NCBI RefSeq assembly: GCF_010692555.1
Contig: NZ_JAAHHG010000053.1
Span: forward strand, 1-37,315
DNA from: Okeania sp. SIO3B5
GTDB taxonomy: Bacteria > Cyanobacteriota > Cyanobacteriia > Cyanobacteriales > Microcoleaceae
DNA length: 37,315 nucleotides
Reading direction: 5' to 3'
The stretch's first letter is position 1, and each line of letters begins with the position of its first letter. Both the position numbers and the translations under genes were made by a program. The notes under the pieces are model-generated. The model saw only the letters and a list, made by a program, of their open reading frames with translations, had not been told where the DNA came from and ran no database searches. Of the stretch, positions 15,530-23,699 are shown one piece after another.

Positions 15530-16423
15530 ATGTCTGGAATCTTTGACACATTAGGTTTTGCCAATTGCTTTCGCCCCGACGATCTACCTGTTTGGGGAGA
15601 ATATATTTGGTACTCTTACGAGGATCTGTTTCTCTGCAACAATGTCCCAGACCTCGAATTACAAATAGACCGTGTAGAACAAATATGGACTAAAGCTAGC
15701 TATTCTTATATACAAGAAGGTATGGCTTATAGCGTCATCAAAGTTTATAAGCTATACAAAAAATTAGGGTTTAAAGACTTCAAAGAGTACTGTCTGAAAC
15801 GAGTCAAGAAAACAACTTGGCGAGTCGAACACATTATCAAGGCAGCTCAAACAGCTTGGAATTTGATGGTTGCCGGGTTCAACGAACTTCCCAGCAATGT
15901 ATCTCAAGCCTACGCTTTATATGAACCTTTAGTGAAGAAAGGCTGTGACTATGACGTTGAAGACGCTTGGAAAAACATACTTTGTCGCAGTCAAGAAGAA
16001 AATACAGCCATTACTGCGGGATTAATAGAAGCAACTGTTAGTCCTGAGAAAAAGAGAAAAAGGTCAAAAATTAAACTGCCTGAAGAGGTGATGGCTTTAC
16101 TCAGAAAAAAGGCCGAAGAAAAAGGTCAAAACCCTGAAGATTTGGCAGCCGAAATTATCAGCGAATATTTTGCCGTAGAACAAGACTTTGAGCCAGATAC
16201 TGAAACAGTAGCCGAGCCAGAGTCTATAGACAATTTAAAAGGGTGTGTGTCAAAAACGCCTGAGATTAAAGCCTGGGAAATTGATTTACAGAATTTAGTT
16301 CAGGAAAAATATACTAATAAATCCAACTTTGAAACAACCGCAGACAGTTCCGTAATACCGGGAGGATGTCAATCAGATGGGGATATCTTCTCTGGAGGCC
16401 AAGTACGGCGACCTCCGACTTAG
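15530..16423 (+). CDS. Plasmid/phage-type DNA-binding protein, ParB-like HTH plus ribbon-helix-helix module
   Basis: A 297-residue protein with three visible parts. Residues about 58-112 (IQEGMAYSVIKVYKLYKKLG, then FKDFKEYCLKR...AAQTAWNL) and 118-170 (ELPSNVSQAYALYEPL...AWKNIL...NTAITAGLIEATV) follow the helical pattern of ParB/KorB-like DNA-binding regions, which are often seen in phage and plasmid genes. Residues 178-212 (SKIKLPEEVMALLRKKAEEK then a second helix) look like a ribbon-helix-helix. The tail after 220 is low in structure. I chose the ATG at 15530; an in-frame TTG at 15494 lies in a repeat. A partition, copy-control or regulator role is inferred from the fold only. No partner ParA is present. 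Confidence 0.6.
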   Translation: MSGIFDTLGFANCFRPDDLPVWGEYIWYSYEDLFLCNNVPDLELQIDRVEQIWTKASYSYIQEGMAYSVIKVYKLYKKLGFKDFKEYCLKRVKKTTWRVEHIIKAAQTAWNLMVAGFNELPSNVSQAYALYEPLVKKGCDYDVEDAWKNILCRSQEENTAITAGLIEATVSPEKKRKRSKIKLPEEVMALLRKKAEEKGQNPEDLAAEIISEYFAVEQDFEPDTETVAEPESIDNLKGCVSKTPEIKAWEIDLQNLVQEKYTNKSNFETTADSSVIPGGCQSDGDIFSGGQVRRPPT

Positions 16424-16431
16424 AGCTACTT

Positions 16432-16627
16432 AGGGCTTGCGCTCAAAAGTCTTTCTTCAGGAGTAGGGGAGCGGGGAAGTAGGGGAGTAGGGGAGAATTT
16501 TTTTGCCCAACTATGCGCTAAAAATGCTAACTTTTTGAGCATGAAGAGCTGAAAACCAAGGTATTACAGACCTAAAAAGGCTAAAACCTTTATTTGTAAA
16601 TGCTTTTAGATTTAATCAGCAAGCCCT
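16432..16627 (+). mobile_element. Mini-element family A, copy 3
   Basis: It begins AGGGCTTGCGCTC and ends TTTAATCAGCAAGCCCT. ACTT (TACTT if the last T is counted outside) is repeated at both edges (16427-16431 and 16627-16631), resembling a target duplication. The interior matches 379-568, including GCCCAACTATGCGC and TTTTTGAGCATGAAGAGCTG. It lies directly after the ParB-like gene. The following 16628-16924 contains only AT-rich DNA and a short TTACTTC heptamer run just before the next gene. Confidence 0.75.
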
Positions 16628-16924
16628 ACTTAGAAGCAGACTTACTTTGAATATACTTATGGACTTGGTATCAGTTATAGGGCTGTGCGCAGGCAACAGG
16701 CAATAGACAACAGCTCATCTGGGGGAATAAAAAAACGATAATATAAGACTTTTAGCTATTAGACAGTTCCTGTAATTTGTAAATATGCTAGCGTACATTA
16801 CTATGTTCAAAATTTGCTTACTTGTTTCTTCTAAATAGAAGTATAGTCAGCAAATATTACTGAATGTTGTCAAACTCAGACTCAGTTGCTAAAATTTTCT
16901 TCCTTCTTACTTCTTACTTCTAAA

Positions 16925-18421
16925 ATGCTAATTGTCAAACAACTAAAATCTGTTCCTCTCTCTACAATAACTATCATTGCTGCCATAATTTTATTTATCT
17001 GTAGCAGTGTGCGTCACTTATTATTTCAATCTAGCGCTTTTGAAATGGGAATTTATGACCAAGTTACTTATTTAATAAGTCAAGGTTTACCCCCTATTTC
17101 TTCCTTCTTAGAAGTACATCATTTAGGTAACCATGCTGCTTGGGCAATGTATCCTGTGGCATTACTTTATAAAATTTATCCTTCTGTCTATTGGTTATTA
17201 CTAATACAAGCTATTTGTTTAGCAATAGGAACAATTCCTACCTGGAGTTTAGCGCGTCATGCTGGCTTAAATAAAAAACTTGCTTTTGCTATGGCAATAG
17301 TTTATTTATCATACCCAGTAGTGTTCAATCTCAATTTATTTGATTTTCATCCAGAAGTAATGGCATTGCCAGCAATGTTAGGAGCAATTTTAGCAGCAAA
17401 ATTAGATAAAACTCTCTGGTTTTGTATAGCTATTATTTGGGTTTTAGGTTGTAAAGATGCTTTATCTTTACCTATTGCTGGAATGGGTTTTTGGTTATAT
17501 TTCTATGAAAAAAAACGATTGTGCGGAGCAATAGCTTTGTTTGCTGGTGTAGCTTGGTTTATTATTGCTACTCAAGTACTAATACCTTATTTTAAAGATG
17601 GTCAACCACCAGGAGGAATCGGACGTTATCGATATTTAGGAGGCTCTATACAAGAAATTTTACTGAATATGTTTTTAAGACCTGAACTGGTGTTTGGTAA
17701 ATTAATTTCACTGAAAACTCTAGAATATTTACTATTACTAAATCTGCCCGTAATTTGGTGGCTTGCTCCTAAATATTTAACTCCTTTAATAGCAGCTTCT
17801 CCCGTTTTGGCGATGAATATTCTCTCTAAAATTGATGCTCAAAGAGATTTAATTCATCAGTATTCTTTGCCAATATTACCTTTTTTATTAATGGCTGTAA
17901 TTTATACTATTGCTGATGGAAAATGTGGTTTATGGTATTGGCTATGGAATTTACGCAAACCTCAAACGGATAAAGCTGAAAATATATCTACAATTGTTAG
18001 CGATCGCTTACCAAAATTTATCATTATTTGGTCTTGCATCGGATTTTTAGCTTTGGCTAAATATGGGTATTTTTGGTCTATTTATTTAGATTATCTAGAT
18101 ACTTGGCAAGCAGCACGAGAAGCGGTTGCTTTAGTTGATACAAAAGGTGGTGTTTTTACTACTTCTGAAATTACGCCTCATTTAACTCATCGTCAGTTTA
18201 TTAAATTAATTGTTGAAGAAGATGAATTACCAAGAACTGAAGCATTAGTTGAATATGATTATATTTTGATAAATGTACGTCATCCAGGGTGGAAAAGTAG
18301 TCAGGAATATTCAACAAAATTAGTAGATAAACTCAAAGTTGATTCTGAATTTCAGCTTAGTTACGAACGAGATGATGTTTATTTATTTGAAAAGGGGAAA
18401 AATATTTCTCTGTTTCACTAA
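16925..18421 (+). CDS. DUF2079 multi-pass membrane protein (copy 2)
   Basis: A 498-residue paralogue of the 12757 gene, with the same order of helices and landmarks: FEMGIYDQ (39-46, Glu where copy 1 has Asp), HHLGNHAAW (65-73) and DFHPEVMALP (140-149), and the TPHLTHR segment in the C-terminal soluble part. The ATG at 16925 matches the start of copy 1; an in-frame TTG at 16886 would add residues encoded by a heptamer repeat and is less likely. The family is a predicted GT-C-like membrane protein of unknown substrate. The two copies probably arose by tandem duplication before the intervening 2.6 kb was inserted. It is convergent with the TIR-like gene. Confidence 0.85.
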   Translation: MLIVKQLKSVPLSTITIIAAIILFICSSVRHLLFQSSAFEMGIYDQVTYLISQGLPPISSFLEVHHLGNHAAWAMYPVALLYKIYPSVYWLLLIQAICLAIGTIPTWSLARHAGLNKKLAFAMAIVYLSYPVVFNLNLFDFHPEVMALPAMLGAILAAKLDKTLWFCIAIIWVLGCKDALSLPIAGMGFWLYFYEKKRLCGAIALFAGVAWFIIATQVLIPYFKDGQPPGGIGRYRYLGGSIQEILLNMFLRPELVFGKLISLKTLEYLLLLNLPVIWWLAPKYLTPLIAASPVLAMNILSKIDAQRDLIHQYSLPILPFLLMAVIYTIADGKCGLWYWLWNLRKPQTDKAENISTIVSDRLPKFIIIWSCIGFLALAKYGYFWSIYLDYLDTWQAAREAVALVDTKGGVFTTSEITPHLTHRQFIKLIVEEDELPRTEALVEYDYILINVRHPGWKSSQEYSTKLVDKLKVDSEFQLSYERDDVYLFEKGKNISLFH

Positions 18422-18449
18422 TGCTCCTACTAAATTTATGAATAATTAA

Positions 18450-19925
18450 TTAAATAGAGCCAATATCTTCTGGATTAAAATTTCTTAAAGGTAGATAGGG
18501 AGACTCTATGGATGGGTTGCTCCATATTTGTTCTAATCTAGTTTTGGCATCAGATATTAAACTGCGAAGTTGTTCTATTGTGTCTAAACCTAAAGGTGAC
18601 AATAATTGTTCGGCAAAATCTACTTTTTTTGCTTCTAATAAATATTTTGGAGTCTTTTCCATGTAGAATAAACTCCAACCATGCCAATATGAATTACTGC
18701 TATCTTCTGTTTTCCTTTGAGATAGGAGAAATAAGAAAAAATCAGCTTCTATAAATTGCTGCATTGGCACAATTTCTGCGATTTTTCCATTTGTATGGCG
18801 CTGATTTAATATCTCTGAATGACGATTATTTGAGGAATTTTCAAATAGTTCTACAGGCTGAGATATATCATTCAATAGTATAGATAAGCTGTCAAGAAGA
18901 TCCCATGAATTGTCAGGACAAAAAACTGTTTCTTTGAGGATTTCTGAAATTAACACCCACCGATTTTCTCGAATTAGAAAAGAAAAATATGTTACAAATA
19001 ATTCGTGAGTTATAAACTTGTATAAATCTAAATCAAAAGTTTTTTCTTGGCTCACAAACTCAGAATCTTGATGTCGATTTTTATCTAGAACTTTAAAAAA
19101 AAGGCTAACTGGCGGAAAATAATGGGTAATAATTTCTCCAAAGCGTTGATATAAACTAATAGCTGCATCATTAGATTCTTTTGTAGTTGCTATTACTTCC
19201 ATAAAACCAGCAAACTCTATAACCAGTTCTTCTGTTTTATCGATTGCTTTTATCAGTAAATCTTCATTTTCTACACTTTTTTCTGAAAATATTGGTGTCA
19301 TATCTTTTATTTTACTGTCTAACTGTTTAACATATTTCTTGATTTTAGTTCCACTCCAGGGAACATCTCTTTTTATCTCTAACTTTGCTTGCTCAATAAT
19401 GGAAAGTATCCTTTTTATTTCTTCTACCAATTCTTGCAAAATAGGACGAATAGCTCTTTCAAGAGATTTTGCTAACTTATTACGCTCTGTAGATTTGTCT
19501 TGATTATCCACAGGCATATTGTAAGTAAGAATTCGTCTCATTCGCAAATCAAAAGGTAGTTGTTCGGGAGTACCAAAAGCAGTATTCATAACCATAATAA
19601 TTTTTCCCTCTCCCAAATTTTTCATTGCATATCCAAGCTCAATTAATACATTTGGATTTGGAGTAAGACGAAAGTTTGCATCTTTATTAATAATCGAAAC
19701 ATCACACACAAAAATCTGAGCCTCGTCAATTTTCTCAAAAATCGTCTTAACAATATCTGGCGAACCAGCTACATTTTGAGTATCGCGGTCTATAACTGGT
19801 TCCACTTTAATAGAATCATCATTACGAATAGACTTGACAGCTTTCTCAAGAGCATCCTTAATAAATCCACGATTTGTATTATTTGGTAAATCTGACTGCC
19901 AAGAATAAAAGATTTTGCAATGCAT
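18450..19925 (-). CDS. TIR-like nucleotide-binding domain protein, putative defence effector
   Basis: A 491-residue soluble protein. The N-terminal ~165 residues have a TIR-like alpha/beta fold pattern: KIFYSWQSDLPNNTNR (4-19), DRDTQNVAGSPDIV (46-59), IFVCDVS (71-77), and PNVLIELGYA (91-100), with Glu96 at the position used for NAD cleavage in TIR enzymes such as those of CBASS/Pycsar. The rest (170-491) is helical and charged and shows no recognised domain; it may be a sensor. I chose the ATG at 19925 because the fold begins there. An in-frame TTG at 19961 would add 12 hydrophobic residues. NADase activity is an inference. The neighbours (toxin-antitoxin pair and Uma2 nuclease) fit a small defence cluster. 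Confidence 0.65.
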   Translation of the reverse strand: MHCKIFYSWQSDLPNNTNRGFIKDALEKAVKSIRNDDSIKVEPVIDRDTQNVAGSPDIVKTIFEKIDEAQIFVCDVSIINKDANFRLTPNPNVLIELGYAMKNLGEGKIIMVMNTAFGTPEQLPFDLRMRRILTYNMPVDNQDKSTERNKLAKSLERAIRPILQELVEEIKRILSIIEQAKLEIKRDVPWSGTKIKKYVKQLDSKIKDMTPIFSEKSVENEDLLIKAIDKTEELVIEFAGFMEVIATTKESNDAAISLYQRFGEIITHYFPPVSLFFKVLDKNRHQDSEFVSQEKTFDLDLYKFITHELFVTYFSFLIRENRWVLISEILKETVFCPDNSWDLLDSLSILLNDISQPVELFENSSNNRHSEILNQRHTNGKIAEIVPMQQFIEADFFLFLLSQRKTEDSSNSYWHGWSLFYMEKTPKYLLEAKKVDFAEQLLSPLGLDTIEQLRSLISDAKTRLEQIWSNPSIESPYLPLRNFNPEDIGSI

Positions 19926-20040
19926 AATCTGTACAAAAAATAGTATTAATAAAATTAACAATTTCCATTGTAATAGAAAAAAAATCTAATCAGTTCGCCA
20001 TCTTAATACACAAAAAAATCAAAAAAAAACCTGTTTTCTA

Positions 20041-20070
20041 TACTCCAAATTATTTTATTTTTCATCCATT
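20041..20070 (+). repeat. 30 bp scrap of the Uma2 gene, downstream of vapC
   Basis: The 30 bases from 20041 match 21457-21486 of the Uma2 gene with one difference. In that gene they encode TPNYFIFNP. Here they lie in non-coding DNA just beyond the end of the toxin gene. Confidence 0.6.
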
Positions 20071-20112
20071 AAAAAATAAAAGTAATGCAATATTATGCGA
20101 TCGCCGTAAATT

Positions 20113-20550
20113 TTATGTCGGTACTTCTACTAATTTTGCTACTTCTTCACCAAGACATATGAAATGGTTAGGATTTAAAGTAAGTAACCGATCTACCTCT
20201 ACTTTAAAAACAACTTGAGCAATTAAACCATCGTAAATTCCACCTCCTGTTAAATTCAAATTTACCATTTTATGAATAACAGTTTGATAATCTTCCGTAG
20301 AAAGAGAAACTACTTCAAATTCTGCTAAATTTTCTCTGATTAATTGTTGTGCAAGTTTTGGGGAAACAGCAGGTTTTATAGGAAGGCGAATTAAAACGGA
20401 ATAGAGTTCTGCCAAAGTATGAGTGCAAATTATTCCTTGAATATTTCCAGATTTAACTTTTTTTAATCGTGAAAGACAAGCTGAATGTTGAGGATAATTA
20501 CTCCATAATGCAGCGACTAAAACACTTGCATCAAATAAAGCTTTTACCAC
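20113..20550 (-). CDS. vapC: PIN-domain toxin, VapC family
   Basis: A 145-residue PIN-domain ribonuclease, the toxin of a type II toxin-antitoxin pair. Acidic active-site residues visible are Asp7 (KALFDASV), Glu48 (HTLAELY) and Asp107 (GGGIYDGLIA). The usual last acidic position in the TxDxxHF motif is Asn126 (TLNPNHF), so a three-acid site is expected. It overlaps the antitoxin gene by 7 bp (20544-20550), which indicates coupled translation. The 3' end and downstream DNA (20093-20135) are repeated at 21908-21957. Confidence 0.9.
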   Translation of the reverse strand: MVKALFDASVLVAALWSNYPQHSACLSRLKKVKSGNIQGIICTHTLAELYSVLIRLPIKPAVSPKLAQQLIRENLAEFEVVSLSTEDYQTVIHKMVNLNLTGGGIYDGLIAQVVFKVEVDRLLTLNPNHFICLGEEVAKLVEVPT

Positions 20551-20801
20551 GATGTTAATTCATTAATTCTTTCTGTTCTCAGTTCATCAATAATTGTTTC
20601 TGTATTAGATATTGGTTCAGCTTTAAAGACTAATATTCCATCTTCATAGTAGGTTTCTAATTCTGGTTCTAAGAGTTGAAGAATAAGTTGATCATTCTCA
20701 ACTTTCAAGGATAACTTAGTTTGATTGTTAATTCCTAATTGTTGGCGTATTTTTTCAGGGATTTCAATACGACCAAATTGATCGATAGTGAGTTGTTCCA
20801 T
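20544..20801 (-). CDS. vapB: AbrB/MazE-type antitoxin of the VapC pair
   Basis: An 85-residue protein with a SpoVT/AbrB-type swapped-hairpin DNA-binding domain at residues 1-45 (LTIDQFGRIEIPEKIRQQLG). It continues into a C-terminal toxin-binding tail (about 50-85). It is encoded upstream of vapC and overlaps it. It should neutralise the toxin and repress its own promoter, the usual arrangement. A promoter must lie between 20802 and about 20850, but no clear boxes are visible. The symbol is by context only. Confidence 0.85.
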   Translation of the reverse strand: MEQLTIDQFGRIEIPEKIRQQLGINNQTKLSLKVENDQLILQLLEPELETYYEDGILVFKAEPISNTETIIDELRTERINELTSW

Positions 20802-20853
20802 ATTGTAATTATCTGCTATAATAATCCTCTTGAACCATCAGAGTTTAGTAGTA

Positions 20854-20956
20854 GACTGACACAGCTAAAACTGTGCAGAGCGCTTTTTTCGTATAGTTCT
20901 TATTATAGCAAGGTTTGAGAATTTTTCCCTAATGCACCATTTAAGCTGTGTCAGTC
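20854..20956. mobile_element. Mini-element family E (GACTGACACAGC ends)
   Basis: GACTGACACAGCTAAAA (start) and TTTAAGCTGTGTCAGTC (end) are terminal inverted repeats with one base skipped. The 103 bp element lies upstream of the antitoxin gene and has no coding capacity. Beside it (20961-20983) is TGCGTAAGTCCTG, a lone family C end. Only one copy is seen in this window. Confidence 0.65.
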
Positions 20957-21037
20957 CATTAGGGTGCGTTGCGTAAGTCCTGATTATTTAATTCATGCTA
21001 CTCTAAAAAATGAAAACACAATTGGAGGGGGCTAAGA

Positions 21038-21805
21038 ATGACTACAGAAACATCTCCCAAAACCGAGTTAGCAACCGAAGTAACTCCCGACTGGGAACCA
21101 CCAATGCCACCTACAGACTTAATCTTTGATGATGGAGAACTCTTGGAAAGCAAACGTCACCGTATTGCCATGAATCTTCTGATAGATTCCTTGTATCAAC
21201 ATTGGTCAGATCGCACCGATTTTTTTGCAGGTGGCAATATGTTTATTTATTACAGTAGCGCTCAAGCCCGAAATCGCGATTACAAAGGTCCTGATTTCTT
21301 TGTGGTTTTGGATGTTGATGGCAAAACAGATCGTCAAGGATGGGTAGTTTGGGAAGAAGAAGGTCGTTATCCAGATATGATAGTTGAACTCACATCTTCT
21401 TCCACTGCTAGTGTAGACATTGGCAAAAAAAAGGATATTTACGAGCGAACATTCCGTACTCCAAATTATTTTATTTTTAATCCATTTGATCGAAAGTCAT
21501 TAAAGGGATGGCGTCTGCAAAATAAGAAATATCAGGAGCTACAGCAGGACGATCGCGGATGGTTGTGGTGCGAGGAGTTAGAGTTATGGTTGGGTACTTG
21601 GGAAGGAACTATTCTGCAAGAGTCGGCAGTGTGGTTACGATTTTATGACTCCGAAGGAAACTTGGTATTATTGCCAGGAGAAGTAGCTGAACAAGAACGT
21701 CAACGTGCTGAACAGGAAAGTCAACGTGCTGAACAAGAACGTCAACGTGCTGAACGTCTGGCTGCTAAACTAAAAGAGTTAGGGGTAGATCCTGATTCTG
21801 TCTAA
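21038..21805 (+). CDS. Uma2 family endonuclease (DUF820) with coiled-coil tail
   Basis: A 255-residue member of the cyanobacteria-rich Uma2 family, a PD-(D/E)XK restriction-endonuclease-like fold. Motif residues visible are Glu34, Asp86 in KGPDFFVV, Glu117 in PDMIVELTS and the Lys pair at 130-132 (GKKKD), consistent with an intact nuclease core. The C-terminal 215-245 segment is a coiled coil of EQERQRA-type heptads (four near-repeats at DNA level). GGAGGGG lies about 12 bases before the ATG, a strong ribosome binding site. The cellular role of this expanded family is not established. It may be linked to mobile DNA or defence. Confidence 0.9.
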   Translation: MTTETSPKTELATEVTPDWEPPMPPTDLIFDDGELLESKRHRIAMNLLIDSLYQHWSDRTDFFAGGNMFIYYSSAQARNRDYKGPDFFVVLDVDGKTDRQGWVVWEEEGRYPDMIVELTSSSTASVDIGKKKDIYERTFRTPNYFIFNPFDRKSLKGWRLQNKKYQELQQDDRGWLWCEELELWLGTWEGTILQESAVWLRFYDSEGNLVLLPGEVAEQERQRAEQESQRAEQERQRAERLAAKLKELGVDPDSV

Positions 21806-21835
21806 TATCAAATCCGTTTGCTTTGGAGTGTTATA

Positions 21836-21900
21836 AGAAACCGGGTTTGTGGGAAGTATGATGTTAGTATGACGCGATATTTCAAACAAACACGGTTTCT
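21836..21900. repeat. Inverted repeat downstream of the Uma2 gene
   Basis: AGAAACCGGGTTTGT (21836-21850) pairs with ACAAACACGGTTTCT (21886-21900) with one mismatch, around a 35-base loop. AGAAACC...GGTTTCT palindromes are frequent in filamentous cyanobacteria. It could act as a terminator but has no T-run. Confidence 0.5.
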
Positions 21901-21907
21901 AGGCTTT

Positions 21908-21957
21908 ATTATGCGATCGCCGTAAATTTTATGTCGGTACTTCTACTAATTATGCTA
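21908..21957 (-). pseudogene. Duplicated 3' end of the vapC gene
   Basis: This 50 bp stretch repeats 20093-20142, including the GCGATCGCC word, the vapC stop codon region and the codons for the last few residues, with few differences. The rest of the toxin gene is absent here. With the 30 bp Uma2 scrap at 20041 this indicates exchange between the two intergenic regions. Confidence 0.6.
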
Positions 21958-21958
21958 C

Positions 21959-22050
21959 CAGTACTTACGCAAAGGCACTACATATAGTAGATAAAAACTA
22001 TAGCACTATAGTAAATATGACATTTTTATCGAAAAAATGCGTAAGTTCTG
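21959..22050. mobile_element. Mini-element family C, copy 2
   Basis: The 92 bp element runs from CAGTACTTACGCA to TGCGTAAGTTCTG. Its centre holds CTACATATAGTAG and CTATAGCACTATAG, both palindromic. It opens unit 1 of the tandem duplication. Confidence 0.65.
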
Positions 22051-22529
22051 AAAAATAAAAACACACACAACAATTTGCTTACAACAGTGTTGCAAAATTT
22101 TTCATCCAATCAGTGTTATTCAGGATAGGTGCATTAGGTATAGTAATACAGCGGATTCCAGGTATATGAAGTACAGAGATTAACAATTAAATGAATGCAA
22201 GTGCAGGCATCTTGCCCGCAACGGCCACAGAAACAAAGGAACGCGCACCAAGAGAAGGAGCAGGAGAATGCTTTGGCCACTGTAGTCTATCTATGTGAAA
22301 ACTGCTATCAGGATTTTTTATATCAAAGGTAAAAGAAATTTATCATAATCTAATAGATATCTCGGATAATAAAAAATCAAATCAACTACCGTACAAAAAT
22401 TATCAATTCTTTCCCTCTACTCTGTAGGGGCGTTCCATGCAACGTCCCTACTACTTCCTCTTTTGGAGAATATCATGTCCGCTTAAATAGTTATTAAATA
22501 AGGGAATAGGAAGCACCGTAACTGGGATA

Positions 22530-22697
22530 ATAAGGATATAAAAGAGGATAGGTTTTTTCCAAATCGCTATTACTTAGACTTGATATCAGTAGTTTCACTT
22601 TTTATGAAGCAAATATAAAGTAAAAAGTTCCGTATTTCCTACCTAGTAACGTCATAAGTCTTCGGTAATAATAAGGATGTTGAAACAAACAAAGACT
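22530..22697 (+). promoter_or_regulatory. Conserved leader of PEP-CTERM gene 1
   Basis: This 168 bp block is identical by eye to 25128-25295 in unit 2, although the genes and flanks of the two units have diverged. It must include the promoter and much of the 5' leader, and ends about 43 bases before the start codon. An ATG at 22677 preceded by AAGG lies in both copies. In unit 2 it gives an 8-codon frame with a stop, and in unit 1 it runs into the gene. I could not assign -35/-10 boxes with confidence. Confidence 0.55.
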
Positions 22698-22739
22698 GTT
22701 AACACAACAACTAATAATTTACATAGGAGATTTAAACAA

Positions 22740-23300
22740 ATGACTACTAACTACCTCAAGCAAATTACACTCGCTACTATCGGAACTGGTTGTATTGCTC
22801 TTGGTGTTGCCACTGAAGCTCAAGCATCTATCGGCACTGTGAATATATCTAATGACATAGGTTTTTTTGGAAGTAATACTGGAATTGAGTTTTTAGACAA
22901 TGATATTGAGTACGCTGGATTTGGAGTTTTCTCCTCCTTTGGAACAGATGCAGATGGTTCAGTTATAACTGGTTCGTTCGGTGTTCCTGGAGGTCCGATT
23001 ACTTCTTTTTTCACTTTTGATGCTAATCCTGGTTTCGTTTTTGACCTTGACTCTATAACTTTTGCAGGTCAAATGGGTGATTTCGTCATGTATGACTTGA
23101 TGGGAACCATCACAGATGACGCGGGGACAGCTTATCAAGTTGAAGGTGGTTTAAGCAGTCAAATGATTGGTTCTCCTTCACAAGGTTATTCTTGGTCAGC
23201 AAGTCTAGAAACTAAAAGAGTTCCTGAACCAGCAACAATATTAGGTTTAGGTGTGGTAGCTGTTGGTTCTGCTTTCGGTTTGAAGAAGAAGAATAGCTAG
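22740..23300 (+). CDS. PEP-CTERM sorting-domain protein (unit 1)
   Basis: A 186-residue exported protein. The signal peptide spans about 1-29 (KQITLATIGTGCIALGVA then EAQAS). The middle is a small beta-rich domain with repeated Gly/Ser/Asp turns. The C-terminus carries the sorting signal VPEPATILGLGVVAVGSAF followed by LKKKNS: PEP motif, membrane helix, basic tail. Such proteins are processed by an exosortase and placed at the surface or in exopolysaccharide; no exosortase is in the window. I use the ATG at 22740, which has GGAG 11 bases upstream and matches the start in unit 2. The ATG at 22677 would add 21 residues not shared by the paralogue. Confidence 0.85.
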   Translation: MTTNYLKQITLATIGTGCIALGVATEAQASIGTVNISNDIGFFGSNTGIEFLDNDIEYAGFGVFSSFGTDADGSVITGSFGVPGGPITSFFTFDANPGFVFDLDSITFAGQMGDFVMYDLMGTITDDAGTAYQVEGGLSSQMIGSPSQGYSWSASLETKRVPEPATILGLGVVAVGSAFGLKKKNS

Positions 23301-23699
23301 TTGTTGAAGTTATTAAAACTTAGTCGTCAAGTTGGATTTGATAATTGCTCGGTCAATATAGCTTTGCTGAATCAAGGAATGAATCTCAAGGGAACAGGCA
23401 CATCTCAAAACTTAACAAGCCTGAATTAGTTCTCATAGAATGTTTGAGTATCTCTATGAGAAATCTCCAAGAATTAAAAATTAAATCAATTGCGATTCAT
23501 AAATTATCAGTTATTTCTCCCTGTTCCCTGTTGGCTGTTGTCTATTGCCTATGGGTGGAGGAGATGTCTCATAGCAGTATTGAAATGATGACAAAGAAAT
23601 TCCTAGAGGTATTGACTGCTGTTGGTGTAGCATGACCGAGGATGGGAAGAGTGAGCTGCTTGGTTAATTGAAGTTCGAGATCGATACTGTTTGATTTTT

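Noticed and set aside
22677-22739. ATG at 22677 as the start of PEP-CTERM gene 1
   Set aside because: In unit 2 the same ATG is followed by a stop after 8 codons; the later ATG has a Shine-Dalgarno and precedes the signal peptide.
23345-23635. Small ORF downstream of PEP-CTERM gene 1 (and 25940-26176 in unit 2)
   Set aside because: The two units do not keep the same ending, and the frame runs through GTTCCCTG heptamers.
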